From Acholoe squamosa (Eukaryota; Annelida; Polychaeta; Phyllodocida; Polynoidae): DNA of 64,000 nt. Shown piece after piece: positions 1 to 11,402 of the stretch (positions are counted from its first letter, which is position 1; every line of letters starts with the position of its first letter). A model generated the notes under the pieces. It saw only the letters and a program-made list of their open reading frames with translations, was not told the DNA's origin and searched no databases. The DNA lies in the NCBI GenBank assembly GCA_949317995.1, contig OX439044.1, positions 23,880,733 to 23,944,732 on the forward strand, in the 5' to 3' direction. The position numbers and the translations under genes were made by a program.

Positions 1-327
1 CGCATTTTTTGTTTTTTTATCTTACCTGTACAAGCACGCAAATTTTCAATTGAAGCCGATTTTAGAGAAGGTGGAAACCCTGGACCAAAACGCCCCGCCT
101 CATCAAATCAGGGGCACAGTTCAACATCGTGCAACTCCAGTGTTAGCTATTATGCAATAGGATATGAGCTAAAGAATTCAGTTTTGTTAAGATGTGCAGT
201 AGTAAGTGCTCATGTACCAATGTGTATTCCCACTGAACCTACTTTCTTAAAGTTTTCTCCTGCTCACACGGTGATGATTAAGGCCATCCATCCTTCCATC
301 CAGTGGATTGACGCTGATGCATATTGA
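1..327 (+). other. Open frame at window edge, unassigned
   Basis: Frame 1 is open from the first base to a TGA at 325-327 (108 codons) with no suitable ATG near its start. The conceptual peptide contains NPGPKRP and a hydrophobic second half, but I recognise no family. A pyrimidine-rich stretch ending in ACAAG at 25-35 could be a weak splice acceptor. It may be a truncated exon, a decayed transposon frame or chance. The upstream sequence is outside the window, so this stays a weak call. Confidence 0.12.
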
Positions 328-457
328 TGGGTGCCCAGTCCTGAAACATGGGACGGAAATGATGCAGTGAAGTGCTAATGGAAGAAGACTTTCTCTATAT
401 CACATTATCAGAGATATAAGGGGTTAATATGTGTGGTTGATACCACTGGGCCTTGTG

Positions 458-892
458 CCCGGGGGGGGGGGGGGTACTCAGGTCGGGAAAAAGGCTACCG
501 ACTGCCAAACGGGGCCCAGAAGTGGAGGCAGTGAGACGAAAATTCAGGGGGCGGTATAACGGCAACTGTGTGCACCTCTAAAATAGGGGGCAGTAACTCT
601 GTATGCACCCGAAAAATAGGGGGATTATAACTCTGTGTCCACTTGAAAAAAAATAGGCGGCAGTAAATATTTTCTATAAAAGAAGAAATTAATCTACAAG
701 TTAGGGTCCTTGCTGCAAATATTTCTGCAAATTTCCTTTAAAATGCCCTGAAATTAAGGGGCGGTGACTTAATATGTCCTAAAGTTAGGGGGCAGTGAAT
801 TAGAGTCTGGGAGAAGTCGTATTGGCTTGATTTAGGGGGTCGGTAGTTTGGCAGTGGGGAGTTAGCATCATACAGTGAGTACCCCCCTGGGG
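458..892. mobile_element. MITE with G-rich TACTCA inverted ends
   Basis: The left end reads CCC, a run of G, then TACTCA. The right end is its reverse complement, TGAGTACCCCCCTGGG. Just inside both ends lie matching ACTGCCAAAC and CTACCGAC blocks in inverted orientation. There is no coding frame inside, so this is a non-autonomous DNA transposon of unknown superfamily. I saw no clear target duplication. Confidence 0.5.
538..668. repeat. Degenerate tandem repeat inside the MITE
   Basis: Three to four diverged units of about 33-40 bp. Each has the form AAAATAGGGGGCAGTAAC followed by TCTGTRTGCACC. The array lies within the G-rich MITE, and further single units continue to about 810. Confidence 0.4.
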
Positions 893-999
893 CGTTGTGA
901 CGAGCCCTCCTCTTACCCTGTAAAGGTGAGGATCAAACGTGGGTGCAGCGACCCAGGCCGACTTGGTGCTGGCAGAATGTCAGGTGTGTATGGCCACCA

Positions 1000-1903
1000 C
1001 ACTGCAAAAATGGTGTTTAGATCCTAAACATAATTCTAAACATAATCTTGTCACGTTTTTCTGAACACAAAATCATCCTAAACACATGAAAAGTGTTTAG
1101 AAAAATGACATGTTTAGCTAATTAATGTGTTTATGCTATAAATTGTTTAGGTTTATACTGTTTAGTTTTTTTTTATTTGAAGAAATTTGCTTAGATATTC
1201 GATTTGCCTCTATATGCATAATATAATATTGTATTTGGGGATTGGCTTATGAATGCATTTAGGTTGAGGACCCTATATGTCATTCATGCCCATTTTCTGA
1301 AGGGGGTCAATGCACCTTCATCTACAGGGACAGCTATATTGTCCAGGTATTTCATCTATACTGTATTGAGCCCATAGCACATCAGTGCCAGGGCACCATT
1401 GTCAAATACAACAGACACACAGAAAGGATTTTGCCTTATATATTTTCTTAAGTCACAAAATGGGTGTCCAAGCACTAGTTGTTTTCCCCTGGTGCACTAG
1501 TAGCAATGCCATAGGGAGTAATTGCATAGCCTCTTATTGTTAACATAATATACATACTGTATTAGGTAAAACTGTGATTTAGGAGAATACTGCAACATAT
1601 TCTAACCAAACAATAACAGAAGACTGCATGCAGAAGTCCAACTATAGATTAGAGCTGCCATCGGGTGTATATTTTATGTTTAAACACCAAGGAATATTAG
1701 TGTTCAAAAGCTAAACACCTAGTTTTCTGTCTGTTTACAGTCTACACATGTAAACATGTTTAATGTAACTGTTTAGGTATTTAGAATTTAAGTGTTTAAA
1801 TCCTAAACACATGGTTCGCTAATCACCTATTAACCAAAATGTTTAGATTTTCAACATGTTTAGACCTACACATGTTTAAAGTCTAAACACCATTATTGCA
1901 GTG
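1000..1903. mobile_element. CACTG-ended non-autonomous transposon A (GTGTTTAG motif)
   Basis: The left end is CACTGCAAAAATGGTGTTTA and the right end, reversed, is CACTGCAATAATGGTGTTTA. The dinucleotide CA flanks both ends (998-999, 1904-1905), fitting a 2-bp target duplication. About 170 bp at the left and 240 bp at the right are packed with TGTTTAG and its complement CTAAACA. The 500-bp middle has no such motif and no coding frame. CACTG termini plus subterminal motif arrays are the known layout of CACTA/EnSpm elements, so I infer a non-autonomous member of that group. Confidence 0.65.
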
Positions 1904-2246
1904 CATCTCCTCACACAGGTGTGACAAGTGGGCCTCTTCAGCCTCCTGGAGAACCTTCCTCTTCCACCTCAGGGGATTGTCACACCATGTTAGTGGTGAT
2001 ATATAATACCACTTAGCACCTAATATACAGCAAAAGTTGACCTTGATATCAGTGTAATTCCTATAGATGTTTAGTTTAGACATATGGGAAAAGAGATATC
2101 AATTAGAACAGAAGACAATTTAAGGCTTGTCGAATTTAGAAATGACGAGTCTTGGGACTTTGGGCACCCGAAACTTGACACTTAAATGACTGAACTTATG
2201 CCGTCTAACGCAAGGTAGGAAAATGAACACAGTGACCATACTATAG

Positions 2247-2936
2247 TTAGTAAGAACTGGACAGAGATTATGTCAGTTTTATCAGTATACTATCCAGATT
2301 CACAGAAATTGCAGTGAGCTTTTTCGCATGAGTGCTGAACTGGATGGTAAGCGCCTTGAAGTGGTTGATGAATTCAATTACCTTGGTGTTATCATTGATT
2401 GTGGTCTTAATTTTCGGAGAAACAACGAAAAGATAATATCTAGTTTCCGCCACAAGATGTACCAATTAAGACAGTTAAGGAAATTTGTCGATAATAAGCT
2501 GTGTCTGACCTTATACAAACAAATGGTTCTACCTGTGCTGGAACATGCAAGTTTTCTACATGAAAGTGGTCCTAAATCCAGTGTTGGCCGCTTACAACTT
2601 ATGCAGAATCATTGCCTACGGTTATGTCTTCGAATCTTTAATACTCGAGATATATCTATATACGATCTCCATGTTAGAACCTACATGAAAATGCTAAAGG
2701 TTAGACGTGATAAGAACTTATTATCTATGATGTATGATGTTTCTTGTGATCCAAACTGTGTCAAACTCCCTGCCAGGAACTTGCGCGGCAATGTTAAAAA
2801 ACAGTTAAAGGTATCCAGATCCAGGTGTTTGACGTATGATAAGTCACCACTGTACAGGGGGTGTGTCCTTTGGGACAAATTGGATGCAAATACTCAGCAG
2901 ATAGGCAGTAAGAAAGAATTCATGAACAAAATCTGA
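2247..2936 (+). pseudogene. C-terminal reverse transcriptase region of a truncated LINE
   Basis: The frame is open from just after a TAG at 2244-2246 to a natural TGA at 2934-2936. The peptide has the block that follows the polymerase core in Jockey/CR1/L2-type non-LTR retrotransposons. This includes an NYLGVIID motif, then LNF, LRQLRKFVD and LYKQMVLPVLEHASFLHESGPK-like text with a basic, cysteine-containing tail. The endonuclease and the FADD catalytic motif are missing, so this is the 3' piece of ORF2 and cannot act alone. 5' truncation is normal for LINE insertions. The nearest ATG is at 2328 but need not be used. The exact clade was not determined. Confidence 0.7.
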
Positions 2937-3244
2937 ATGTATTTGGTGTATAACGGTCACTTGATAGACTACGCAATTATTTTTGAAAGATGTGATATAC
3001 ATGCTGCCTGCGGATAATCGATTTGTGCAAATCATGGTGATACATACAGCCCCTAAGAGGCTTTAGTTATGTCTTTAGTAATATCGTAATGATCTACACC
3101 CAAAATGATGCCTGCCTGATGTAACTTTGTACAACCTGATTGAGCGCTACACTATTTCTTTCCTGTTGCCGTGTTTTGGCCGATCTGAAAAACGTACATG
3201 TATGATTTCTGCCAATAAACTTGTTAAAACTCAAACTCAACTCA
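2937..3244 (+). mobile_element. LINE 3' UTR and repeated tail
   Basis: This non-coding segment follows the LINE stop codon. It carries an AATAAA at 3214-3219 and ends in a short repeat, AAAACTCAAACTCAACTCA, at 3226-3244. Ending in short tandem units instead of a long poly(A) is typical of CR1/L2-like elements. The right boundary of the insertion is therefore about 3244. Confidence 0.55.
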
Positions 3245-3701
3245 GTATCTATGGGAGCTAAATGCTTAAAAGTGTGCGACCAGGTCTAGTAGTGGCATAA
3301 TCATCATGAACATAAAAATCCACATAGTGAAAAGATACGAATAAGGCATGTAGTAAACATAAAGTATAGTTTGTATGTATTGGCTGTGTATTGGATCCTG
3401 GATCATAGCAGCACACACCTTTATACCTGTCTCCATGGTCTGGTTCCTCTGATGCTGGCACTCAGCCCATCTGTAGCATAATATACATGTACCACCTACA
3501 GAATGTACATGCTCCACACTCAAAATGAGTGTATACATAATGTACAAGTAGGGCACTGGTGTACAGTTAGGGCTACGAAATGATACTCATGGAAAATGTC
3601 AAATGTCAAAAAAGTCTACCATATCCTCTTCTGGCACATCATCGATCATAGGTCGTCGTCATGTTGTGCCGGTGCTCTTGCATACCTGGATACGACAAAA
3701 T

Positions 3702-3710
3702 GTATATATA

Positions 3711-3771
<61 letters not shown>
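3702..3771. repeat. (TA)n microsatellite
   Basis: About 70 bp of nearly perfect TA dinucleotide repeat with one TTTA interruption near its left end. Confidence 0.95.
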
Positions 3772-3774
<3 letters not shown>

Positions 3775-3809
3775 GCTATCTATATAGTATTCTAGAACAA
3801 CACTTAGTG

Positions 3810-3960
3810 GATCCACCTTTTTAAATTTTGCTGATTCTTCTAAACGTGACAAAACATACTGATAAGACCTTGTCCCTGGATATAACAACCACTTCCAGGG
3901 ACAATTTGGTTCCATCTTATTAGCTCTTATCAGTGCCAGAAACCAGCTCCAGTCCCGCTT
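3810..3960. repeat. Dispersed repeat R1, copy 1
   Basis: Shares ordered blocks with 25870-26010 and 27379-27502. They run GATCCACC..TTTT..AATTTTGCTG, then ACTGATAAGAC, TTGTCCCTGG, CCACTTCCAGGGAC, TCTTATCAGTGC, and finally AACCAGCTCCAG.CCCGCTT. GATAAG/CTTATC blocks recur in inverted orientation. It is non-coding and its type is unknown (SINE-like or MITE). Confidence 0.6.
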
Positions 3961-5274
3961 AGACCCAATAGACCTACCAGGTCTACAGTAGTACACCATG
4001 ACAAGGATTCGGACCCGAGGGCATAACGCGGCCCCTAACGGGCTAGTATGACACTTGCAGCAGTAGGAGGAAAGAGCAAAAGTGCAAACATGATACTGGA
4101 CCACGGACTGTTAAATCTACAAATGGAAACCAAATATATTGAAAGAAAAGTAAAACAAAATAACAACAACAAAAAACACCCGTGTGTGTGTCAGTTCTCT
4201 CTAGGAAATACCACAAATCTCTGACAATACTGCAACCTAGGAAACTTGGATTATTGAGATCATTATCTGTTTTCATCTTCATGTGACATTCCTTAGTTGC
4301 ATTTCATAGTATCTTCACTAGACCACAAACTCATCTTTCTTGTTTCATTTTAACTATACAGAAACATCTCCTTCCTGCTCAAAAAGAAATCAAGCAGGGT
4401 AGAAAGAGAAAAAAAAATATATGTGTATATTACTTACTGTAATTGGGACAATTTAACGGGTCGTATCTCGGTCTTGCAGGTAATTAACTCCCGATCTTAA
4501 TTAGAAGTTAGATATGACAGGTATGTCACTAATTAGTCACTGATTGCCGCGGCGCTAGTGATGGTGGGTTAATGTAAACTGACACAGTGCACTGTGCAGG
4601 TGTATTGGGGTGGCCTACTACCGGTAGGTATATATATAATATCTTATACTCTTGGGAAATCTGGTTTTATCATTTTACCTGGCACTAGATATAAAAGCAT
4701 AGTACCCCCTCCCACATCCGACAGCCCTGTCCCCTCTCCCTATAAAAATGTGCACCCTACGCCTCTGCAATAACTGTAACATGTCTTGTTCAAAAATTTG
4801 CGAAATTTAGCAATATCAGACTTTTTCAGGTGTATACTTCTATTTTTTAATCAGAGTGCAAACCCCATGACATAGAACTTATTTTTCTCATTCGAAAACT
4901 GCGACCCTTTGTGAAATTGCATTAGCATTACCATACTTTTAATACATTTTGTTCATGTCACAGAGAAATCCTCTTATAAACAATTCATTACTCTAGGACT
5001 TTTTTTTATCTCAAAACTAAGAAATATCCATTTGGTGATTAAGCCTAAAAAATGTCACACCGACCGACCCTAGCAAAGCAGGGCTGATCCTACACCTTTC
5101 TCATTAATTTTGAGAATGTTATGGAGATTAAGAAATTTCTTTTCTTATTTTTCTTATGTCTATCATGTCTACATCGTGAATAGCATAGGTGGCGATATCA
5201 TGACCTTCATTATGAGATATAATACGTAGTTTTAATTCATGTTGAGAACGACTCTTACTATGGATTTGTATGGG
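3961..5274. other. Unassigned non-coding stretch
   Basis: I see no gene here. It has short poly-A and TATATA tracts and a few short frames without recognisable motifs. The 3995-4060 region contains GGTCCGAATCC on the minus strand, which resembles a tRNA B box, but no matching A box is convincing. Confidence 0.6.
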
Positions 5275-5629
5275 CAGGGGCGGAGGAAGCAAATCTTCAT
5301 TCGGGGGCCCAGCTGGGGGCCCACCATGAACACTTTGAATTGTCGGCTCAAGCGTCATGACGCCTATACATATCTTCATAGAATTTGTATAGGAAGATTA
5401 CTTTTGGTGAATTTTAGGTCTGGTTTGAAGCTCAGGCTGCCATTTTTCCTATCCCATTACCACATTAATCTATACTAATCTAATTTGAGATGAAAGTTTT
5501 AGTTTCTCATCCAATTTATTAGGAATTCTTGGCAAACATTCGGGGGCCCAAAAATACTCAGGTCCCACCTCCTTTATGTTTGGGGGGGGGGCAGGGCCTG
5601 CCCCCCTGCCCCCCCTTTCCTACGCCCTG
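5275..5629. mobile_element. hAT-type MITE, copy 1
   Basis: The left end is CAGGGGCGGAGGAAGCAAAT and the right end, reversed, is CAGGGCGTAGGAAAGGGG. G-rich tracts lie just inside both ends. The interior is homologous to 49428-49758: shared blocks include AATCTTCATT, CGGCTYRAGCG, CTGCCATTTTTCCTAT and CCCACCTCCT. CAGGGGCG termini suggest a hAT-type origin. The 8-bp target duplication is not clear, although ATGGG occurs on both sides, offset by one base. Confidence 0.6.
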
Positions 5630-5796
5630 AAATGGGAACACCCATTCCTCACAGGAGCGTTAAGAAACTGATTCTCATTCTCCATGCCCCCATTCTCCAC
5701 TCTGACGTCATCAAAATGGCCCCAAACCCCTCATCAAAAGGTGGTTTCTGATGTGGTCGAGTTTTAACCAACAAAACACGAAATATGTACAACTCA

Positions 5797-5917
5797 GATT
5801 TGTCGTTTCAGGCTGTCTCCTCACTTAAGGAAGTCAGGCTGTCTTCAACTCGGCCCACGGCCTCATGGGAGACAGACTGACACCCACTCGTGAAGAAACA
5901 ATCTGAAATGACAAATC
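5797..5917. mobile_element. Small foldback element
   Basis: A 121-bp inverted repeat. The left arm GATTTGTCGTTTCAG matches the reversed right arm GATTTGTCATTTCAG, and similarity continues through CTGTCTCCTCAC-like sequence. There is no coding frame. Confidence 0.5.
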
Positions 5918-7046
5918 CTCATTGAACCCTGTCTATATCTTTTACCGTGGTGAGCCTGCACGAAGTGACTGAAGTGAGACAACAGGTGGGCACATTAAAA
6001 GCAGCCTGATTATATAGTCCATACCTCCAGGGGTTCTCTAACAAGCTTGTTGGACTTGATTCCCTCACACTCTCTCATTCCCTACTTTATGTCCAGGGCG
6101 TTACTGTCCTTTCGGGTTTCCCTTGTAGAGTTTTTAGCAATAATAAACAGCTCCCAGTAATGACTCACGGCCCCTAACGACCTGCTCGCCCACCCATCTC
6201 TACACCCATCGATGAGCTGCTCCGCCCATTATTGCTCACAATAGGGTCAGGGGAGCAGTTCCACCATTCTACACCGCTATAGTGGGTTTTCGTTTCTCTA
6301 TCCAATCCGTCCTGTAGGTCCGGTCCCAGGAGTTATGGTTGTCCTCTGGTTGCGTGTATACATGTATGGGTGAGTCAACCCCCCCCCCCATTCTCCCTTA
6401 TCACAAAACCCTTCTCTATTTGGAACCTTAACCAGTTCATCACATTACTATGCAACCTTCCCCTGCTTCCTCCCACTGTATGTCTGTCTGTCTTTCCCTG
6501 TTGTATCTGTCTCTCTTCATCTCTCTTCCTTTGGCCGCCTCTCATTGACCCTCTCTATAACTACCCAAACCCTACTCTCAAACTACCGACAATAATAGCC
6601 AATTTTTGTTATCAATTTTCCACAGACACCTCTCGTGACGCGAGTCTGTGAAGGAAGTACATAATTCTCTTTGCTAATTCGACTTGTACAATTAGGTGAC
6701 TGCGTGACCATAATTTCTGAGGTCACCATGGTCCTCGCTGACGTCGCCACAATGACGTGATGACGTCATGACCGGGGAATGACATCAGCTCGTCCCACAA
6801 CATTGAAGGTGACAATTCCTCTCGGCTTAGGCTTCATAGCCTGGGGCGTGCAGACGTGGGAGTGGAGGGGGGGGGGCAAGAAGTAGCTGCTGCTGAGATG
6901 GGATTGCACCTTGCTATCGGGAGAAGGGTTGCAGAACGAGAGGATGGAGAGTTGAATGGTTGGATTGATGATGAAAGCTCGGGGCAGGAGGGAATTGCTT
7001 TTGGTGACTGCAAGATGGGGCAGGGAGCGAGGGGAGAATGTAGGAC
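5918..7046. other. Unassigned non-coding stretch
   Basis: No gene is recognised. There are pyrimidine-rich runs around 6375-6540 and a GACGTCA-rich patch at 6735-6775 (TGACGTCGCC, TGACGTGATGACGTCATGAC). The latter resembles clustered CRE/ATF sites. Confidence 0.5.
6736..6772. promoter_or_regulatory. Cluster of CRE/ATF-like TGACG sites
   Basis: Within about 40 bp the sequence contains GCTGACGTCGCC, AATGACGTGATGACGTCATG and further TGAC half-sites, including the palindrome TGACGTCA. That is the known CREB/ATF binding consensus. No gene start is visible nearby, so function is inferred from motif density only. Confidence 0.3.
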
Positions 7047-7345
7047 CAGGAGGGTATCTCAAAAAGATTTGGAATTGATCCTGTCGGACGTGATAATTCC
7101 AAAATTGAACTCACTGACCTTCTGGAGTGGATTCCCTCTTGTATTGTAAAGAGGGAGTCAGTTATAGGAGTGGTATAGGAGGGGTCCAGTCTCTTATTTT
7201 GCAACTCGACCTATTTCCGTGCAGTTCACTTGTAGCAGAAGTCAAGCAGGGAAGTCTGTTCTTAGGGTGAGAAATGTAGGAGAACTGCAGGATCAAATAG
7301 TTACGGTGAGAACTGGTTTCCCAATCTTTTTGAGATACCCTCCTG
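7047..7345. mobile_element. MITE with CAGGAGGGTATCTCAAAAAG ends
   Basis: A perfect terminal inverted repeat of about 23 bp starts at each end (CAGGAGGGTATCTCAAAAAG, then ATT), with similarity extending into TTGGAA. The interior is 250 bp with no coding frame. Its inner left sequence, including CTGTCGGACGTG, matches the reversed right end of 45537-45919, so the two belong to one family. No target duplication was found. Confidence 0.65.
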
Positions 7346-9229
7346 AGGTACAGACTGTGGGTCAGCACTTTACGGAGGTGGATTTTCGAAGCAGCCAATG
7401 AAGTAACGCCCCTGGGGGTGGGGGCTAAATTAACCGGCACAATTTGAGGAGCGCGCCACTAGGTAGACACACCTATAATTGCACGTCGCCAACACGTGAT
7501 TTGTGAGCCTCCTAGGAGGCGTTCTGCCGTTGATCGTTGCCCAGTCATCCTATAGACGCACTGCTTCAACCTTTTGAGGATCACATGGTGTTCCGTAGTC
7601 TTCACTATGCACTGATTAAATTTAGTGCAGCGCTGACGAGTCTACTCTACAGCACATTGGCACAGCATGCCAAATCTTCGGGAGTGTAAATGCAAGAATG
7701 CTTGGCCAATGGGCATAATATGCAGTGTGGTCCTTAAAGGGCCGACCACCAGCCGCCTTCCTCAGGGTGTAGTGGTCACCAGAGGGCGCGCTACCTGTGA
7801 CCGCGGGGCACGTCCGGTGGGGTCATTGAGGTCATCTCAGTGGTGGCCGAGCGCACACACTACAGCATTGTTGTGAACGCACACCACACTGACAAGGGCT
7901 TGTTTTCGCTGCTACTCCGCATATAGGAAAAAGGTCATTCTACTGGCATTTAGAGAAAACGCAAGGGTATACACAGCGATAACATGTAATTATAGAGGCA
8001 ATACAAACTTCCAGGAACTGCGCCATCGTTAGTGCGCAATTTAGAAACGAGTCAATTCACAAAATTGGCTTAATCGAGTCTATTCACATCCTTGTGGTGA
8101 GGGACCCTTTTAGATCCTGAGAAGTAATTTTTATCGATTTATTTTCGTACATTTACTATTATCATTTATCTAAGAGCCATGTGTCATTTTAAGATTCGCA
8201 AATTGGTTTCTCAAGATTAGCCTATGGTCGATTATTCATACTTGTGCACGCACATTATAATCATCTTGCCGCAAGTCATTAGATATCACATAACTTATGT
8301 CTACATTTATACAAATTGTAGACACCATGCTTTCTTTGTTCATTGAACGGCTAAAATTATTATTAAACTAAATGCTGGTCCAGGGATCCGGCACAATTAC
8401 AAATGCATGGATCCCTAAATGCATTTTTTTTTTGTAAAGCTCGGTATCTTGAAGTAAAGCTTTAGGAAACTTCATGATCACCCTCTGACTCTTGGCAGTA
8501 GGTAAGGGACTCGGTGTCATTTTGTTGTCAGACGAATATAAAAAAAAAAGTGAAAGAAAGTTGAAGCAGACGATAATCGACACGCCCTCTAGCAGATGGG
8601 CGCCGCCGCTGCCTCGGTCTCTGCCAACAACTGATGAAAAACACTAGGGACTGCAGTGCCATAGCAAATTTACAAAGGACATCCTTTTTGCGTGCCTCTC
8701 CACTATGAAACCGTCAAAAGTAAACAGACAAATTGGCTCAAAGAGGAAATCAACCGTCTAAAAGCTGTGGAATACGAAGGTTTTGGCATTTGTTGATGCT
8801 ATGCATGATATCGGTATTCCTGTCTAAGTTACTTTTTCAGGCTATTATATTTCATGAGATGGTGTCAATGGCCTATAAATGGTGTCATGCGGGGTTAGTG
8901 GCTGAGATATGAAGAAACGGTAAAGGCAGTTATCATCAATAACTGATGGCAACGATATCGAGCATAGTCTATTCGACACTCAGAGTATAGAAGATGATTA
9001 AAATATATATGTGTAGAAATAGCATTGAGAACAGTAACGATGATCATAAAGGCATTGTAGTGATTTCGGAAACTTTATTTCTCGACCTCTTTGACATTCA
9101 TTTTCGAGCACTTCATTGATGAAGTAGAGTTCGATTACTGTTTGCTTTTGACACATCTAGACAACACCCATGGACCAGGCAGAGCTGATCAGCTGCAGAG
9201 GACGCAGTGGCCAGTATGAGCGCTGGGTC
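7346..9229. other. Unassigned non-coding stretch
   Basis: No gene is visible. A GC-richer patch at 7740-7840 contains a CTCF-like match. A short inverted repeat around 8405-8430 (AAATGCATGGATCC / AAATGCATTT) precedes a T run. The rest is unremarkable. Confidence 0.5.
7776..7789 (+). promoter_or_regulatory. CTCF-like motif
   Basis: TCACCAGAGGGCGC differs at one position from the bilaterian CTCF core CCASYAGRKGGCRS. Function is not shown by sequence alone. Confidence 0.25.
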
Positions 9230-9540
9230 TTTGAATGAGTGCCGGTCTTAAATACGTGCTGGGGGTATAGAGAATCATTGAAATTGGAGAATGCACTATA
9301 AACTAAGTCTTTCATAGGCCCCGGTCTTGAATAAGGACTGGGTTATATAGAGGCACGTTGAAATCTATGAATGTCAGCGTGTTTAAACAGCCCATTACGG
9401 TATGTATACCGTATTGACCTGTAAACGCGCGTCCTGAATAAACACTGGGTGCAGGGGTATCAACATTTTAGAACACACTATGGTCTGAGTCTTAAATGAG
9501 CGCCGGGCTTAAATAGGGGCGTGAGGTCTACACTACATGA
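9230..9540. repeat. Degenerate GCGCTTATTTAAGACC-type repeat, copy 1
   Basis: Loosely repeated phrases such as GAGTGCCGGTCTTAAATA, CCCGGTCTTGAATAAG, CGTCCTGAATAAACACTGGG and GAGCGCCGGGCTTAAATA recur here. The complementary form occurs at 13590-13760 (GGCGCTTATA, GCGCTCATTCAAATCCCGGC). This is an old dispersed repeat of unknown type. Confidence 0.4.
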
Positions 9541-10671
9541 AATATTATGTTTAATAAAATCAGCAGACCTGTGCGGAGAGTGCTGTTGGTGACCGTACTA
9601 CATTGTACTGGACAAAACATGTACTTGTATACCCCTTTACTGGTACAGGTCGCTATCTTGTGCAGATGACATCTGCCACACGTTCCTGTAGAGGGGCATT
9701 AGAATCGGCTGCTTAAACGGACCACTGTACGGGATGCGAGCATTCGTTACTGTCTTTTCCTTTGTATATCGCCCAGTTCAGGGGTCAGAAAGAAATCTTA
9801 GGGTCAGTAAACGTTTTCTGGTCGCCCGCACGTATATCCCACCCACTCTAACCCCCTTCGTTTATTAAGGACCACGCACTCCTTTATCGCCCCCTCCCCC
9901 TTCCCAACTATGGTCCAACCCCAACCATCCAACCGCCCACCCTTCTCATCAGACAGAATGAGGCAGAGGCCAGGTTGGATTTATTGTCGTCTTTCACCTG
10001 GCCCGGGTCTTCCCGTCACCATTAAGGCAAAAACCGGGTATGAGGGCCGATTATAGGGGTCGCGTGGAGCCCCCTGGCCTATAGGGCCGCATACATCATT
10101 TATTAATGACTGACTAACAAACGGAATCAGGGTCGTGGGGTCAGTCGGTATGGACGGGGGGGGGGGGTGTAAGACAGAAGGGTGGGGGGGGGGGTGGCGG
10201 TCAATTATATTGACCAAACACTTTTCGGGTAGACCACACATCGACAGATGATGCTCAAACAAAGTGGGAAGAGCACTTTTACATGTAGGCCTATATCTTG
10301 TCCGTCCCGGTAACGCAGTATTGCATTGACTACACTGTCCGCCCGCCACCTGGATATACAGTAGAGTACTTGATTATTATTCCGAAATACAGGTGTACCT
10401 GCTGCAGGTATAAAGCCAATGACCAAAAGTGGATTCTGCTGTATCTACAGCAGGGGTATTAATTTCATAGCCCACTTACAATTGCGGCTGAGAGTGTAGG
10501 GTACTAACTTACCAGGATTGATAATAAGCTGATAGGTGACCAGACATTAGTGGCTTGTAAAATCTTGTGATAACAAAATTTGCATGTTGGTCTATATCGT
10601 CCAAAACAACCTACAGAGGGAAACGGTTCACTCCCCTTGCGTACTGCTCGGAACCTCAGGGCGATACCTCA
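9541..10671. other. Unassigned non-coding stretch
   Basis: No gene is recognised. It contains several G-runs (10156-10195) and short frames only. Confidence 0.5.
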
Positions 10672-10913
10672 GTGGGGTGTTTCAGAAGCTGGACATGAAA
10701 ATGAACATTAAATATCTGTTTCTAAAACTGTTAGATTCTTAACTTACAACTGCAACTATTATCATCTCTCACCAGTCATATAGTTATAGACACAGTAAGG
10801 TAATGGTAATGCTTTAGAAACACATGCAGGTATAAGCCTACAATCACTCTTCAAATGTTATCATATCTCCTTATGACCGGTTGTAAACATTACCTGCTTC
10901 TGAAACACCCCAC
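10672..10913. mobile_element. 242-bp MITE
   Basis: An 18-bp perfect inverted terminal repeat, GTGGGGTGTTTCAGAAGC, bounds 242 bp of non-coding DNA. Superfamily is unknown; GTGGGG-type ends resemble some hAT MITEs. No target duplication was identified. Confidence 0.6.
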
Positions 10914-11009
10914 AGGAGTCGCACTTGCGTAAGTAGTATATGATTTCAGAAATCGCAATTCCGTAAGTAGTATATGATCTCAGGAGTCGCACTTGCGTAA
11001 GTAGTATAT
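10914..11009. repeat. Three-copy tandem repeat
   Basis: Three units of about 32-36 bp. Each contains a TCGCAMTTGCGTAAG-like block followed by GTAGTATATGA. The array starts exactly at the right end of the neighbouring MITE. Confidence 0.7.
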
Positions 11010-11289
11010 GAAATTACACCACCCCCCCCCCCACCCGACCAAATACCAAACTTAGGTACTTTTGTATGAACTGCAAATATGCATATAACTGGTCTTCTAA
11101 ACCAACATAAAAGAATATAAAGTAGGCAAACGTTTTCTCGAGTGAGGTAGCACATGGAATTCATGATGCCAACTTTTGATTAACAGAGTAACAGCACCTA
11201 AAGGTTTTATGGAAGACACTATGCCAGGGGTCGATTAACCGCCGAGTTTTGTAACCTCCAGGGCCCTGTGTTCATCATGACTGGGGACT

Positions 11290-11402
11290 GCAAATGGTGC
11301 CACCACAACCTGCACCACCCAGTGCCACCACTACCTGCACCAACTGGTGCCACCTGCACCACCCAGTGCCACCGCTACCAGCACCACCTGGTGCCACCAC
11401 TA
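11290..11402. repeat. Minisatellite, left part
   Basis: Tandem units of roughly 19-25 bp built from CTACCTGCACCACCCAGTGC and CACCAC. The array continues at 12290-12525 and is interrupted by CACTG-type element B. Confidence 0.8.

Noticed and set aside
61-120. NPGP in the edge frame as a 2A translational-skip peptide
   Set aside because: The residues before NPGP (FREGG) lack the conserved D-x-E-x pattern that 2A requires.
3995-4060. Minus-strand GGTCCGAATCC as part of a tRNA gene
   Set aside because: The expected acceptor and D-arm pairing are absent; at best a SINE fragment.
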